From the NCBI RefSeq assembly GCF_024347615.1, contig NZ_AP025509.1, forward strand, positions 806,001 through 870,000: a stretch of DNA of 64,000 nt, read 5' to 3'. The position numbers and the translations under genes are program-made. Shown here piece after piece: positions 34,302 to 43,676 of this stretch. The stretch comes from Vibrio splendidus. Lineage in GTDB: Bacteria > Pseudomonadota > Gammaproteobacteria > Enterobacterales > Vibrionaceae. Each line of letters begins with the position of its first letter. Position 1 is the stretch's first letter. The notes below the pieces were generated by a model. It did no database searches and was not told the DNA's origin. It saw only the letters and a program-made list of their open reading frames with translations.

Positions 34302-35186
34302 CTAAACCGCTCTTGGGGTTGTATTGAAGTGGCGCTTAAACTCGCGGCTGAATTGGGATGGGCTGGAGTAGCCGACTCGGCGTGCAGCATCACTAATACG
34401 AAGGCCTTCTAGCTGAATCAGTTCTTTGGCTTTGTTTAACCTTACCTTCTTCAAATATTGAAGAGGTGATTCAAAGGTGACATTACGGAATGCATTGTGG
34501 AAGGCAGACACGCTCATGTTGGCTTCGTCGGCAAGCGATTGAACAGTGATGGTTTGGTCGTACTCTTCATGCACTTTAGACAGTGCTTTAGCGACACGTG
34601 CGTAATGACCGTCATGATGGGCCAAATCAAACAGCACACGCCCTTCTGAACCTGTTAGGGCGCGGTAGACAATCTCGCTGACCATGACATCGCCCAATAT
34701 ATTGGCTTCAATGTCACAATGTAGAGTTTTGACCAATCGAGTAAAGCTCTCCAGCATTTGCTCTTCCATTCGCGCCGATTCTAAGCCGCTCGAATTCTGC
34801 TTGTGCTTGTTGCAGTAGCTCTCTAGAAAGCCTTGGTCTTCCAGCTTTTTGACTAAGCTATGCAAGCGCTGAGAATCGATGCTTATCGACAAACCAAGCA
34901 ATGGCTCGCCATTTACAGGCAAGGCTTCACACTCCAATGGCATTGGCACGCCTACCACAAGATAATCACCAGCAGCGTAAGTAACGGGTCTGTCGCCAAT
35001 GTAGATGTTCTTTTTGCCCTGCCCGAGCATGATAATACCCGACTGGTAAGTGAATGGCTGACGCTGATTCCCGCCACTGCTTCTATACAACCACACACCG
35101 CCAATTTCAGTTTCTCTGATCCCTTCAAGATCATCCCAACCTTTGTGTTCTACATAAGACTGTAACAACTGCGCGAGTGTTTTCAT
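34302..35186 (-). CDS. yqhC: AraC-family regulator YqhC
   Basis: 294 aa from the ATG at 35186 (MKTLAQLLQSYVEHKGW); a longer frame upstream adds an unlikely hydrophobic N-terminus. The N-terminal AraC-type cupin domain (GGVWLYRSSGGNQRQPFTYQSGIIMLGQGKKNIYIGD) resembles E. coli YqhC, and two helix-turn-helix motifs end the protein (VQSLADEANMSVSAFHNAFRN and ISDAARRVGYSSPSQFSREFKRHF). It activates yqhD in response to reactive aldehydes in E. coli. Here yqhD lies next to it and is divergent, the same arrangement. Confidence 0.86.
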   Translation of the reverse strand: MKTLAQLLQSYVEHKGWDDLEGIRETEIGGVWLYRSSGGNQRQPFTYQSGIIMLGQGKKNIYIGDRPVTYAAGDYLVVGVPMPLECEALPVNGEPLLGLSISIDSQRLHSLVKKLEDQGFLESYCNKHKQNSSGLESARMEEQMLESFTRLVKTLHCDIEANILGDVMVSEIVYRALTGSEGRVLFDLAHHDGHYARVAKALSKVHEEYDQTITVQSLADEANMSVSAFHNAFRNVTFESPLQYLKKVRLNKAKELIQLEGLRISDAARRVGYSSPSQFSREFKRHFNTTPRAV

Positions 35187-35379
35187 AAGTGGCGACTTTC
35201 CATTCCAAGTGCTAAGAGTAAGTAAGCTAAAGCAGAGAAAGAATATCAACTTTGTAGAAATAGGCAATTTATTTGGAGGATCAGCTCTTCATCACCCTAG
35301 ATTACTGTACTAATATGCAAATATAGAAATTGAGCAATCAAATAAAATAACAAATTGAGCTTTACACAAGGAATCTCTA

Positions 35380-36528
35380 ATGCAATTCACTTATGTTAAC
35401 CCTACAGTTATCCACTTCGGCCAAGGCCAAATCAACGCTATCAGCCAAGCGGTTGATACTTCGAAGAAAGTACTAGTCATCTACGGTGGCGGTTCAATCA
35501 AAAGCAACGGTGTTTATGACCAAGTTGTCGCTTCTCTAAAGGATCACGCTTGGATTGAGTTCGCTGGTGTTGAAGCTAACCCAACGAAAGAGACGCTAGA
35601 TAAAGCCGTCGCGCTTGTTAAAGAAGAAAACGTAGAGTTCATTGTCGCTGTTGGCGGTGGTTCAGTAATCGACGGTTCTAAGTACGTTGCTGCAGCGGCT
35701 AAATACGACGGCGACGGTTGGGATATCCTAGCGGGTAAACACCAAGTAACAGAAGCGACACCAATTGGTGCGGTACTGACACTTCCTGCGACTGGTTCTG
35801 AATCTAACATGGGCGCTGTAATCACTCGTAAAGAAACTCAAGAGAAACTGGCATTCATGAACCCTGCGGTACAGCCTAAGTTTGCGGTTATGGACCCAGA
35901 CGTAATGAAGTCTCTACCTGAACGCCAACTGATCAACGGCTTAGTTGATGCGTGGGTTCACGTATGTGAGCAATACATCACAATGCCAACAGACGCGATG
36001 GTTCAAGACGGTTACGCAGAAACACTGCTTAAGAACCTACTTGTACTGGGTAAGCAATACGACGAGCGTGACAACGACGCATGGCGTGCAAACCTAATGT
36101 GGACTGCAAACCAAGCGCTTAACGGTCTGATTGGTACTGGCGTTCCTCAAGATTGGGCAACACACATGATTGGCCATGAGTTCACAGCACTATGGCACGT
36201 AGACCACGCGCGTTCTCTTGCGATTGTTCAACCTTCACTACTTCGTAACCAAATCGAAGCGAAGCGTGGCAAGCTAGAGCAAATGGGTCGTAACGTATTT
36301 GGCCTAGAAGCGGGTGCTGATTTAGCCGAGCGTACAATCGCGGCAATCGAAGCCTTCTACCACAGCCTAGACGTTCCAACCATGTTCGACGGTTACGAAG
36401 CAACTAAAGCGGCAGCAATCGACAACGTTGTTGCTCAACTTGAATCACACGGTTACCTGCAACTTGGCGAAAACCAAGCAATCACGCCAGAGAAAACGCG
36501 TGAGATTTTAGAGTCTGCGATTCACTAA
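35380..36528 (+). CDS. yqhD: NADPH-dependent aldehyde reductase YqhD (iron-type alcohol dehydrogenase)
   Basis: 382 aa. Reduces reactive aldehydes such as methylglyoxal, glyoxal, malondialdehyde and furfural to alcohols. The cofactor region has YGGGSIKSNGV and VGGGSVIDGSKYVA; the metal-binding part has LVDAWVHVCEQY and the histidines of GHEFTALWHVDHA. It aligns with E. coli YqhD end to end, including PATGSESNMGAVITRK and GVPQDWATHMIGHE. The metal is probably zinc. It has a good AAGGAATC site and is controlled by the adjacent YqhC. It ends at a strong terminator. Confidence 0.94.
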   Translation: MQFTYVNPTVIHFGQGQINAISQAVDTSKKVLVIYGGGSIKSNGVYDQVVASLKDHAWIEFAGVEANPTKETLDKAVALVKEENVEFIVAVGGGSVIDGSKYVAAAAKYDGDGWDILAGKHQVTEATPIGAVLTLPATGSESNMGAVITRKETQEKLAFMNPAVQPKFAVMDPDVMKSLPERQLINGLVDAWVHVCEQYITMPTDAMVQDGYAETLLKNLLVLGKQYDERDNDAWRANLMWTANQALNGLIGTGVPQDWATHMIGHEFTALWHVDHARSLAIVQPSLLRNQIEAKRGKLEQMGRNVFGLEAGADLAERTIAAIEAFYHSLDVPTMFDGYEATKAAAIDNVVAQLESHGYLQLGENQAITPEKTREILESAIH

Positions 36529-36623
36529 GAATTGCTAAAGTGGAGAGAAAGCAAAGACAATAGTCACACAAAGATGGTTTTTTACATCTGACTGAACCCG
36601 TTACTTATTTCTTTCGTACAAAC

Positions 36624-36655
36624 AAAGCAGCGTTCATTTTGGGCGCTGCTTTTTA
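36624..36655 (+). terminator. Rho-independent terminator after yqhD
   Basis: AAAGCAGCG pairs with CGCTGCTTT (9 bp) around an 11-nt loop, followed by TTTTT. Confidence 0.85.
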
Positions 36656-36753
36656 ATTTGCCCTACAAGATGCTATTAAATTCTCATAAGTCCTTAATTT
36701 TATGTGCATTCAGATTTCTATATTGGTAAGGTAAACTTGTCTCTTTACTAGGT

Positions 36754-37500
36754 ATGAACAACGATTTGAACAATCTCAAGGAAATGGTTAAGTTTAAGTC
36801 ACTTAACAAGTGGTATGGTGATTTTCATGCCCTAAAGGATATCGATTTAAATATTGAACAGGGAGAGATAGTGGTGATTTGCGGGCCATCAGGTTCGGGT
36901 AAATCAACTTTAATCCGCTGTATCAATCAGCTAGAACCCTTCGAAAGTGGCGAGCTTTCTGTGCTAGAGCAAGTGCTTCCAAGCAAGTTCAGCACTCCAG
37001 GTCAAGTCGGAATGGTGTTTCAGCACTTTCATTTATTCCCCCATCTTACTGTGCTTGAGAACCTAACTCTGTCGCCGATTCGTACGCTTAAAAAAAGCAA
37101 ACAAGAAGCCGAGAAGATTGCAATGCACTATCTCGAACGCGTACACATTGCAGAACAAGCCAACAAATACCCTGTACAACTTTCTGGTGGCCAACAACAA
37201 CGAGTGGCTATCGCGCGTTCACTGTGCATGAAGCCTGAATTACTGCTTTTTGATGAACCAACTTCAGCGCTTGATCCGGAGATGATCAACGAAGTGCTCG
37301 ACGTAATGGTTGAACTGGCGAGCGAAGGTATCACCATGGTGTGTGTGACCCACGAAATGGGCTTTGCGAAACAAGTGGCCGACCGCGTTATCTTCATGGA
37401 TGAAGGACAAATTGTGGAATCGAATACGCCTCAAGCGCTTTTTGAAAACCCGCAACATGAACGTACTCAAGCGTTCCTAAATCAGATCCTGACTTATTGA
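36754..37500 (+). CDS. Polar amino-acid ABC transporter, ATP-binding subunit
   Basis: 248 aa. Walker [10 protein letters not shown] (near residue 44), Q-loop [18 protein letters not shown], signature [15 protein letters not shown], Walker [15 protein letters not shown] and the H-loop [15 protein letters not shown]. This is the PAAT (GlnQ/AotP/GltL) pattern. It powers the importer made with the two permeases and the binding protein that follow. Its stop TGA overlaps the ATG of the first permease (TGATG), a sign of translational coupling. The substrate (glutamate, aspartate, glutamine or another polar amino acid) is not settled. Confidence 0.93.
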   Translation: MNNDLNNLKEMVKFKSLNKWYGDFHALKDIDLNIEQGEIVVICGPSGSGKSTLIRCINQLEPFESGELSVLEQVLPSKFSTPGQVGMVFQHFHLFPHLTVLENLTLSPIRTLKKSKQEAEKIAMHYLERVHIAEQANKYPVQLSGGQQQRVAIARSLCMKPELLLFDEPTSALDPEMINEVLDVMVELASEGITMVCVTHEMGFAKQVADRVIFMDEGQIVESNTPQALFENPQHERTQAFLNQILTY

Positions 37501-38297
37501 TGTTGATTCGAATTATTAAACCCGCCCTATCCGCTTTGGTACAAATTATTGTACTGGTGGCTGCGGTTGTCTGGATCCTTGATTCTGGCGCACAAACCAT
37601 GGGATACACCTGGCAATGGGAGCGCGTGCCGGACTATATTGCTTTCTATGAAGATGGTGAATGGTGGCCAGCAGAGTTGGTTGAAGGGCTACTGGTTACC
37701 ATCAATATCTCTTTGATTTCGCTGGTCGCTACGTTGATCATCGGTTTGACGACAGCGCTATTGAGAAACTCAAACTCTGTAGTTGGACGCACCTTAGCCA
37801 CCAGCTATGTTGAGTTGATTCGTAACACGCCGTTATTGGTACAGATTTATTTGCTCTATTTTGTATTTGGCCCCGTATTAGGGCTGGATCGATTTAGCAC
37901 TGCCGTTTTAGCCTTGGCACTTTTCCAAGGAGCTTACACCGCCGAGATATTCCGTGCCGGTTTAAATGGTATTGCGAGAGGACAATTTGAAGCAGCTCAA
38001 TCCTTGGGCTTATCAAGGACCTATACTTACTGGGATGTGATTCTTCCTCAGGTGGTGCAACGCACCTTGCCACCTTTGACTAATGAAGTGATCTCTCTTA
38101 TTAAAAACTCTTCGATTGTGAGTGTCATGGCTATTTTCGACCTGACAACCGAAGCCAGAAACATCGTTTCTGAAACCGCGATGCCATTCGAGATTTGGTT
38201 CTCTGTGGCGATCATTTATCTTGCTCTTACACTTTCACTTTCTGCCGTTGCTGCTTGGCTTGAGCATAAGCTCGGAGCTAACTGGCGAACACAATAA
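37500..38297 (+). CDS. Polar amino-acid ABC transporter permease (first)
   Basis: 265 aa from the ATG at 37500, which overlaps the preceding stop. The HisM/GlnP-type permease motif is visible: EGLLVTINISLISLVATLIIGLTTALL, SYVELIRNTPLLVQIYLLYF, and the EAA loop EAAQSLGLSRTYTYWDVILPQVVQRTLPPLTNE. Five membrane helices fit, plus an N-terminal extension with an extra helix (residues 5-30). It pairs with the second permease at 39254 to form the inner-membrane channel. Confidence 0.92.
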   Translation: MLIRIIKPALSALVQIIVLVAAVVWILDSGAQTMGYTWQWERVPDYIAFYEDGEWWPAELVEGLLVTINISLISLVATLIIGLTTALLRNSNSVVGRTLATSYVELIRNTPLLVQIYLLYFVFGPVLGLDRFSTAVLALALFQGAYTAEIFRAGLNGIARGQFEAAQSLGLSRTYTYWDVILPQVVQRTLPPLTNEVISLIKNSSIVSVMAIFDLTTEARNIVSETAMPFEIWFSVAIIYLALTLSLSAVAAWLEHKLGANWRTQ

Positions 38298-38309
38298 GGA
38301 TTTATCAGC

Positions 38310-39119
38310 ATGAAGCTATTTAAAACCGCGATTACAGCCCTACTTGCGCTTGCCGTAAGTTTGCCTGCACTTGCTTCTGAAACGCCTAACCTCGATAAAA
38401 TCAACGAACGTGGCTCACTGCGCGTTGGTATGTCGACATTTGTTCCTTGGGCAATGCGTAACAAACAAGGCGATCTCGTTGGCTTCGAAATCGACGTGGC
38501 GAAACGCCTTGCCGAAGATTCAGGTTGGAAAGTCGAATTTGTACCTACGGCATGGGATGGCATTATCCCTTCTCTATTATCGAAGAAGTTTGATGTGATC
38601 ATCGGTGGTATGTCTATCACTGAAGCGCGAGCTAAAAGCGTACTGTTCACTGAACCTTACTCGCACTCTGGTGTTCAATTGGCTGCTAATAAAGAGCTAG
38701 CGGAAGGTTTTACTCAGATCTCTGATTTTGATTCTCGCCGCGTAAAAATTGCAGCACGTCGTGGAGCATTCACGGTTCAAGTCGCTCGTGAAACCTTCCC
38801 TAAGGCGAAAGTTCTGCAGTTCGATGACGATGCTCAAGCATTCCAAGAAGTATTGAACGGTAACGCACACGCGGTTATCGCGTCTAGCCCGAAACCAGAA
38901 CACGAAACGATCAAAAACGCAGACACGCTATTTATTCCATTTGAAGAGCGTCTATCAAAAGGTAACGAAGCATTTGCAGTTCGCCTAGGTGAAACTGACA
39001 AGGCAGAATTCTTCAACGAATGGATCAAAGCACGTACTGAAGATGGTTGGTTGAAAGAGCGTTACGAGTACTGGTTCTCTACTCTAGATTGGCAAGACCA
39101 GATTGCTCAAGGTCAGTAA
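38310..39119 (+). CDS. Polar amino-acid ABC transporter, periplasmic binding protein
   Basis: 269 aa. The signal peptide is cleaved near LPALASETPN. The mature protein starts INERGSLRVGMSTFVPWAMRNKQGDLVGFEIDVAKRLAEDSGW, the SBP_bac_3 signature, and VEFVPTAWDGIIPSLLSKKFDVIIGGMSITEARAKSVLFTEPY follows. It captures the amino acid in the periplasm. It sits 12 bp after the first permease in the same operon. The substrate cannot be assigned by eye. Confidence 0.93.
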   Translation: MKLFKTAITALLALAVSLPALASETPNLDKINERGSLRVGMSTFVPWAMRNKQGDLVGFEIDVAKRLAEDSGWKVEFVPTAWDGIIPSLLSKKFDVIIGGMSITEARAKSVLFTEPYSHSGVQLAANKELAEGFTQISDFDSRRVKIAARRGAFTVQVARETFPKAKVLQFDDDAQAFQEVLNGNAHAVIASSPKPEHETIKNADTLFIPFEERLSKGNEAFAVRLGETDKAEFFNEWIKARTEDGWLKERYEYWFSTLDWQDQIAQGQ

Positions 39120-39142
39120 TCAGAACTTTTGCTAGTGAATCT

Positions 39143-39167
39143 AGGCAGTGCGTTGTCTGCACTGCCT
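39143..39167 (+). terminator. Intra-operon hairpin after the binding-protein gene
   Basis: AGGCAGTGC and GCACTGCCT (9 bp, 7-nt loop), followed by TCTCATC without a T-run. This kind of hairpin often stabilises the binding-protein mRNA and lowers expression of the gene beyond, here the second permease. Confidence 0.65.
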
Positions 39168-39253
39168 TCTCATCGGCAACTTGATTCGCTTTATTGATGA
39201 TCTAAAACTCAACAAAACAGCCTACTAATTATTATTGTTTAAACAGGAATGAC

Positions 39254-40180
39254 GTGAGTAGTACTAGCGCATTGACAACACCTAAGCCCAACGTTCATAT
39301 GAAGCCTTGGTATCAACGCCTTAACCTTTTGGATGGCGTGTTACTCGCTGTCATGTGTGTGTTTGCCGGCTGGCTTTATTATCGCTCTGCTGTTGGTATT
39401 AACTACCAATGGCGCTGGGAAGATGCGTTTACCCTGATTTTCATTCCACCTTCTCAAGGCAATATTCCTTACTTTTTCCAAGGCTTGGTCGCGACACTGC
39501 GCTTAAGTTTATGGAGTATGGTGTTAGCACTCTCTTTTGGCACATTGTTAGGTGTGGCAAGACACTCAAAGATCGCTTTCTTCAAAACACCGGCACTGAT
39601 TTTCATTCAGTTGGTTCGTAATATTCCGCCGCTGGTGTTTGTCTTTATCTTTTACTTCTTTGTTTCTAACCAGCTGATCCCATTGCTTGGTTTAGAAAGC
39701 ATTTTACGTGAACACAACGGCGAGATTAATGCTGTTCAAGATTTCCTGTTCGGTCCAGCTAACCTTTGGGAAAACTTGGCGTCTGGTGTTATCTGTATTG
39801 GCTTGCTCTCTTCTGCTTATATTGCTGAAGTAATTAGAGCTGGCTTAGAAGGTATTCCTAAAGGCCAATGGGAAGCGGCCGATTCACTCGGTCTGTCTGC
39901 ATTGTCTAAGTATCGATTTGTAGTCGGCCCGCAAGTATTAACGGCCATTACACCGCCATTGGCTGGCCAAGCAATATCTTTGGTTAAAGACACGTCGATT
40001 GTGTCTCTGATTTCTATCCAAGAGATGACGTTTGTTGGTACTGAGATGGCAAACTCTTCAGGTTTGATCTTTGAGATCTGGCTCATTGTTGGCTTCGTAT
40101 ATTTTGCTTTGTGCTTTGCGCTTTCACGTCTTTTCAAAGTGATTGAGCAGCGCTCTAGTGCCTATCTCAACCATCAATGA
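39254..40180 (+). CDS. Polar amino-acid ABC transporter permease (second)
   Basis: 308 aa. GTG start at 39254 with CAGGAAT upstream. The HisMQ-type motif is clear: LVATLRLSLWSMVLALSFGTLLGVARHS, QLVRNIPPLVFVFIFYFF, EAADSLGLSALSKYRFVVGPQVLTAITPPLAGQ. An N-terminal helix (LLDGVLLAVMCVFAGWLYYRS) precedes the usual five. Between helices a longer loop (ESILREHNGEINAVQDFLFGPANLWENLAS) is inserted. It forms the transmembrane pore with the first permease. Confidence 0.92.
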   Translation: MSSTSALTTPKPNVHMKPWYQRLNLLDGVLLAVMCVFAGWLYYRSAVGINYQWRWEDAFTLIFIPPSQGNIPYFFQGLVATLRLSLWSMVLALSFGTLLGVARHSKIAFFKTPALIFIQLVRNIPPLVFVFIFYFFVSNQLIPLLGLESILREHNGEINAVQDFLFGPANLWENLASGVICIGLLSSAYIAEVIRAGLEGIPKGQWEAADSLGLSALSKYRFVVGPQVLTAITPPLAGQAISLVKDTSIVSLISIQEMTFVGTEMANSSGLIFEIWLIVGFVYFALCFALSRLFKVIEQRSSAYLNHQ

Positions 40181-40372
40181 CACCACCAATCAAAAATACG
40201 AATTCACCAGACTATTCATCGCCCTTATCAATTTCACCTGATTGGTTTAAGCTATTGACCAATCAGGATTTATCCCTTCATATTTCTTCTTAGAAACACA
40301 GCAAAATGCTCGCCTAATCACTATACTTAACGTATCGAACTACGTTGATTCTTCTCAAGGACATCACTCAAC

Positions 40373-41317
40373 ATGGACAATCATAAAGAAAGAGCTTTTT
40401 ACGCCGTTGTTGGCGCATTGGTTGGAGACGCCGCTTCAATGGGGCTGCACTGGCTGTATGACCAAGAGAGGATCTTAAACGTGGCTGGTTTTGAGCCTGA
40501 ATTTCGCTCACCGAATCGGTTCGATTATCAAGATAAAGGCTACTTTGCGCACCAAGGTAAAACCGCAGGCGAGCAATCGCAATATGGTGCTCAGTTATTG
40601 GCGATGGTCGACAGCTTAGTCGAAAACCAAAAATACGATGAAGCGAACTATATTCAACATTTCCGCTTCTGGTTTGATTTTGGCGGCAGTTGGCAAGGCT
40701 ACATTGATAAAGCGACGCGCATGAGCTTGCTGAACATCCATCAATTAGAACTAGAGGACGCCCCAATTACTGCCTGTGGCGCAGACGATACGCAACTTCC
40801 CGCAGTCTCGAAGATCATCCCATTGGTGGCGTGTACTTACACCTCTCACACTTTGCCAGCCATGGTAGAGAGTGCGGTGCGAGTCACTAACAATAACGAC
40901 AAAGCAGTGGAGTGGGCGCAAGCCATCACCCTATTGGTTCAAGCGGCAATTCAAGGCAACTCGCCCTTGCAGTCGGTAGAAATGGTGCGACAAACCTGCA
41001 GCAGATTTATACACGATCAAATCGATGAAGCATTGGCTGAACCTGAGCTTTCGATTACAGATGCCGCGAAGAAGTTCGGATTGCATTGTGAACTGAGTGC
41101 CGCATTTCCCATGCTGATTCGCATCATTGCGGGTGCTCAGAGCTATAAACAAGGTATTCGAGACAATATCTTATGTGGCGGTGACAGCTGCGGGCGTGCG
41201 ATTGTTATTGGCGCGGTATTAGCGGCGTGTTTCTACGAAGAAGATGGTGGAATTCCAACCGAATGGCTAAAACAAGTCGAACTCAATGGCGGTGTGCTGT
41301 CTTTGCCTATTGAATGA
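40373..41317 (+). CDS. ADP-ribosylglycohydrolase-family protein (J1-crystallin-like)
   Basis: 314 aa, soluble. The family start GALVGDAASMGLHWLYD and the central CGADDTQLPAVSK are present. The C-terminal metal motif, usually GGDxDT in DraG-type hydrolases, is GGDSCGRAIVIGAVLAA here, like the J1-crystallin branch, so two metal-binding residues are missing and classical ADP-ribose hydrolysis is uncertain. AAGGACAT precedes the ATG. It sits alone between the ABC operon and a strong terminator. The possible role is removal of ADP-ribose or a related group from proteins or small molecules. Confidence 0.82.
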   Translation: MDNHKERAFYAVVGALVGDAASMGLHWLYDQERILNVAGFEPEFRSPNRFDYQDKGYFAHQGKTAGEQSQYGAQLLAMVDSLVENQKYDEANYIQHFRFWFDFGGSWQGYIDKATRMSLLNIHQLELEDAPITACGADDTQLPAVSKIIPLVACTYTSHTLPAMVESAVRVTNNNDKAVEWAQAITLLVQAAIQGNSPLQSVEMVRQTCSRFIHDQIDEALAEPELSITDAAKKFGLHCELSAAFPMLIRIIAGAQSYKQGIRDNILCGGDSCGRAIVIGAVLAACFYEEDGGIPTEWLKQVELNGGVLSLPIE

Positions 41318-41340
41318 CTCCCACAATAACGAACAAGGCA

Positions 41341-41385
41341 AAAGCGCCTTTCTTGCTCAAGAGCTCGAAAGGCGCTTTTCTTTTC
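41341..41385. terminator. Bidirectional terminator between the glycohydrolase and TonB-receptor genes
   Basis: AAAGCGCCTTTC pairs with GAAAGGCGCTTT (12 bp) around a 14-nt loop, followed by TTCTTTTCC. Confidence 0.8.
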
Positions 41386-41553
41386 CCTATTCACTTAAAG
41401 TAGTCACTAAAAGTAATCACTAAAAAAGAATGACTTAAATGAATGCTTTACACGACCGACTTAAGAAATAGCTTCAGTTTTGGGCAATAGCCTTCCGGAT
41501 CCCTACGACCGTGAGTTTATTGCTCTAATCAAATCTAAGAATTAGAGCCTTTT

Positions 41554-43560
41554 CTAGAACTGGTACGCGGCAGAAAGCTTGTAGTTACGGCCCGGTTCAT
41601 AGTCATCCAAGGTAAAGCCTCTTGCTGTACCCGAACGAGAAGCGTGTGAGGTGTATTGCTCATCAAACACGTTATCGATACCAAAGGTGACAGACAATCC
41701 ATCCACATTTGATGGCACCCACTGAGCATACAGGTTATGAACGTCATAGCTTTCTTTGATCGGTTGACCATCGAATACATTGTCTTCGTCTTTAACAAAC
41801 ATTGAATTCCAACCAAAAATCGTTTCCAACGCTTCAGATTGATAGTCCAGTGTTAGCGTAATGCTGTCGCCCATATCAATACTGCGTCCATTGCCACCCG
41901 CGACAGCGCCGCCTGTGTCTTTGTTTTTAGTATCTGAACGAGCATAAGAAAGCTTGCTGTTAAACATCTCGTAACCATAAGACAAGCTCGCCTCAAAACC
42001 CTTTATCTCGACATCACCTAAGTTGTAAATCAAGTAACTCTGGTTTGCGGGCTGATACTCTTCGGCAATGTAATCATCGATATTGGTTTGGAATACAGTT
42101 AAGTTTGCGCCAATAAAGTGATTATCTAAACGTTTATCGAAGCGCACACCACCTTGGGTGTTCTGCCCTGTTTCAGCCTTAATGTCGTCAGCTAAGAACG
42201 CTGCGTCTTGGTAAGCAATAAAGGTCTCCATCAACTCGGGTCCTTTGAACAGCGAACGGGTGCTCGCGAACAGCGTCCAATCTTGGGTCACGTCCCATTG
42301 CGTTGCCAACGACCATGTTACGTCGTCAAAGTCATCGTTTCCTGTTTCGGCTTTACGCTGGTAATCATCAAAACGAACACCAGCAGTGATCGAAAAGGCG
42401 TGAGTAAAGTAGAACTGGTCTTCAACAAAAAGTGCGGTAGAAATTGCTGACTCATCCATAAACTTACTGCTGCCGTAATAGCTGCTCGATGACTTGTCCA
42501 TGTAGTCAAAGCCATAAGTCGCGATATTATCAAACGACATCAGGCGATAGTCCGATTGGAACTTAGCATTCAGGCCAAAGTTTTGGTTTTTCGCCGTATT
42601 GTGAGATAAGCGGTTCGATGGCCAACGCGGTGCCATAACACTTTCATCACGCTGAATCTCGGTCTCTGTGTTGTACAGAGTGACGTTACCTTGATGACTT
42701 TCGCCACGTAGCTCATAACTTGCCGTAATAGTGTCACGGTCATAATCAGTTGGAATCAGGATGTCGCTAGACAAGCCTTCATTCGCACCACCTGACATAT
42801 CTGGACGCGGGCTGTAATCACCACTATCGCGATACAGATCATAAGAGAGTTCAAAACGGTGTAACTCACTTGGCTCAAAACCAATCTTACCGAGAATGTT
42901 GTAAACATCGCCTTCTGACCCAAAGGTTTCATTGCCGGTGCCGTCTTCGAAGTTATCACGACTCATGTAATGACTGTAAAGCATGGCATCGACGTTATCT
43001 GACAACAAACCATACACAGTGAGTGAACCTTGCTGGCTTGCGTTGGTTGCGTAGCCGCCATAAACACGAGCGCCAAAACTCTCGTCATAACGAAGCAGGT
43101 CTTTGGCATCTTTGGTTTCAAACAGTACTGAGCCACCTAAACCACTTTGCGTCACCGAGTTATTACCCACTTGAATATCCGCCGACTTCAAGATGTCTGG
43201 GTTTAGGGTTAAGTTACCGATATGGTGAAACATATTTGCGTGTTGAGAAGCACCATCCAGTCGAATATCTAAGTCAGTTTCACTTAGGCCACGAATAGTA
43301 ATTCGTTGGTTGACCGAGTGCGTTCCCCCAACATCAACACCAGGGATTTCACGCAGCAGATCTGACATATGGTCAGCTTGCTTGAGTGACATGTCATCGG
43401 CAATGATCGATTCAGTGTTGCTTGATACTCTCGTTCCCCACACCACGACTTCATCAAAGTGCGATGTGTTCTCTTCTGCAGTTACAGGGCTGCTAAATGC
43501 GCTGGCAATAGCAATACAGAGGGCTGAAAGCTTGATTGTTGAGCTGACGGGGCTTTCCAT
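41554..43560 (-). CDS. TonB-dependent outer-membrane receptor (iron/siderophore or haem)
   Basis: 668 aa. Signal peptide to about residue 28 (SSPVTAEEN), then a TonB box region (FDEVVVWGTR) and plug domain (MSDLLREIPGVDVGGTHSVNQRITIRGL). The beta-barrel ends with phenylalanine (YKLSAAYQF), as outer-membrane proteins do. Late motifs such as GIDNVFDEQYTSHASRSG resemble haem- and siderophore-type receptors; which ligand is imported is unknown. AGGATT lies upstream of the ATG. A strong Fur-box-like sequence covers its promoter, and a divergent AraC regulator accompanies it, so it is probably iron-repressed. Confidence 0.9.
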   Translation of the reverse strand: MESPVSSTIKLSALCIAIASAFSSPVTAEENTSHFDEVVVWGTRVSSNTESIIADDMSLKQADHMSDLLREIPGVDVGGTHSVNQRITIRGLSETDLDIRLDGASQHANMFHHIGNLTLNPDILKSADIQVGNNSVTQSGLGGSVLFETKDAKDLLRYDESFGARVYGGYATNASQQGSLTVYGLLSDNVDAMLYSHYMSRDNFEDGTGNETFGSEGDVYNILGKIGFEPSELHRFELSYDLYRDSGDYSPRPDMSGGANEGLSSDILIPTDYDRDTITASYELRGESHQGNVTLYNTETEIQRDESVMAPRWPSNRLSHNTAKNQNFGLNAKFQSDYRLMSFDNIATYGFDYMDKSSSSYYGSSKFMDESAISTALFVEDQFYFTHAFSITAGVRFDDYQRKAETGNDDFDDVTWSLATQWDVTQDWTLFASTRSLFKGPELMETFIAYQDAAFLADDIKAETGQNTQGGVRFDKRLDNHFIGANLTVFQTNIDDYIAEEYQPANQSYLIYNLGDVEIKGFEASLSYGYEMFNSKLSYARSDTKNKDTGGAVAGGNGRSIDMGDSITLTLDYQSEALETIFGWNSMFVKDEDNVFDGQPIKESYDVHNLYAQWVPSNVDGLSVTFGIDNVFDEQYTSHASRSGTARGFTLDDYEPGRNYKLSAAYQF

Positions 43561-43576
43561 AAATTCAATCCTAGAT

Positions 43577-43595
43577 GTAAATGATAATAATTCTC
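43577..43595. promoter_or_regulatory. Fur box between the TonB receptor and AraC genes
   Basis: The 19-bp GTAAATGATAATAATTCTC matches the Fur consensus GATAATGATAATCATTATC at 15 of 19 positions. It lies 17-35 bp upstream of the receptor ATG and within the divergent promoter region. Confidence 0.75.
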
Positions 43596-43676
43596 AAATA
43601 TGATAGAGTTGTAATTTATAAATGCACAGATGATTTTCTTATGCAAAAACGCACAGATGTTATGAGGAACGGTCAA

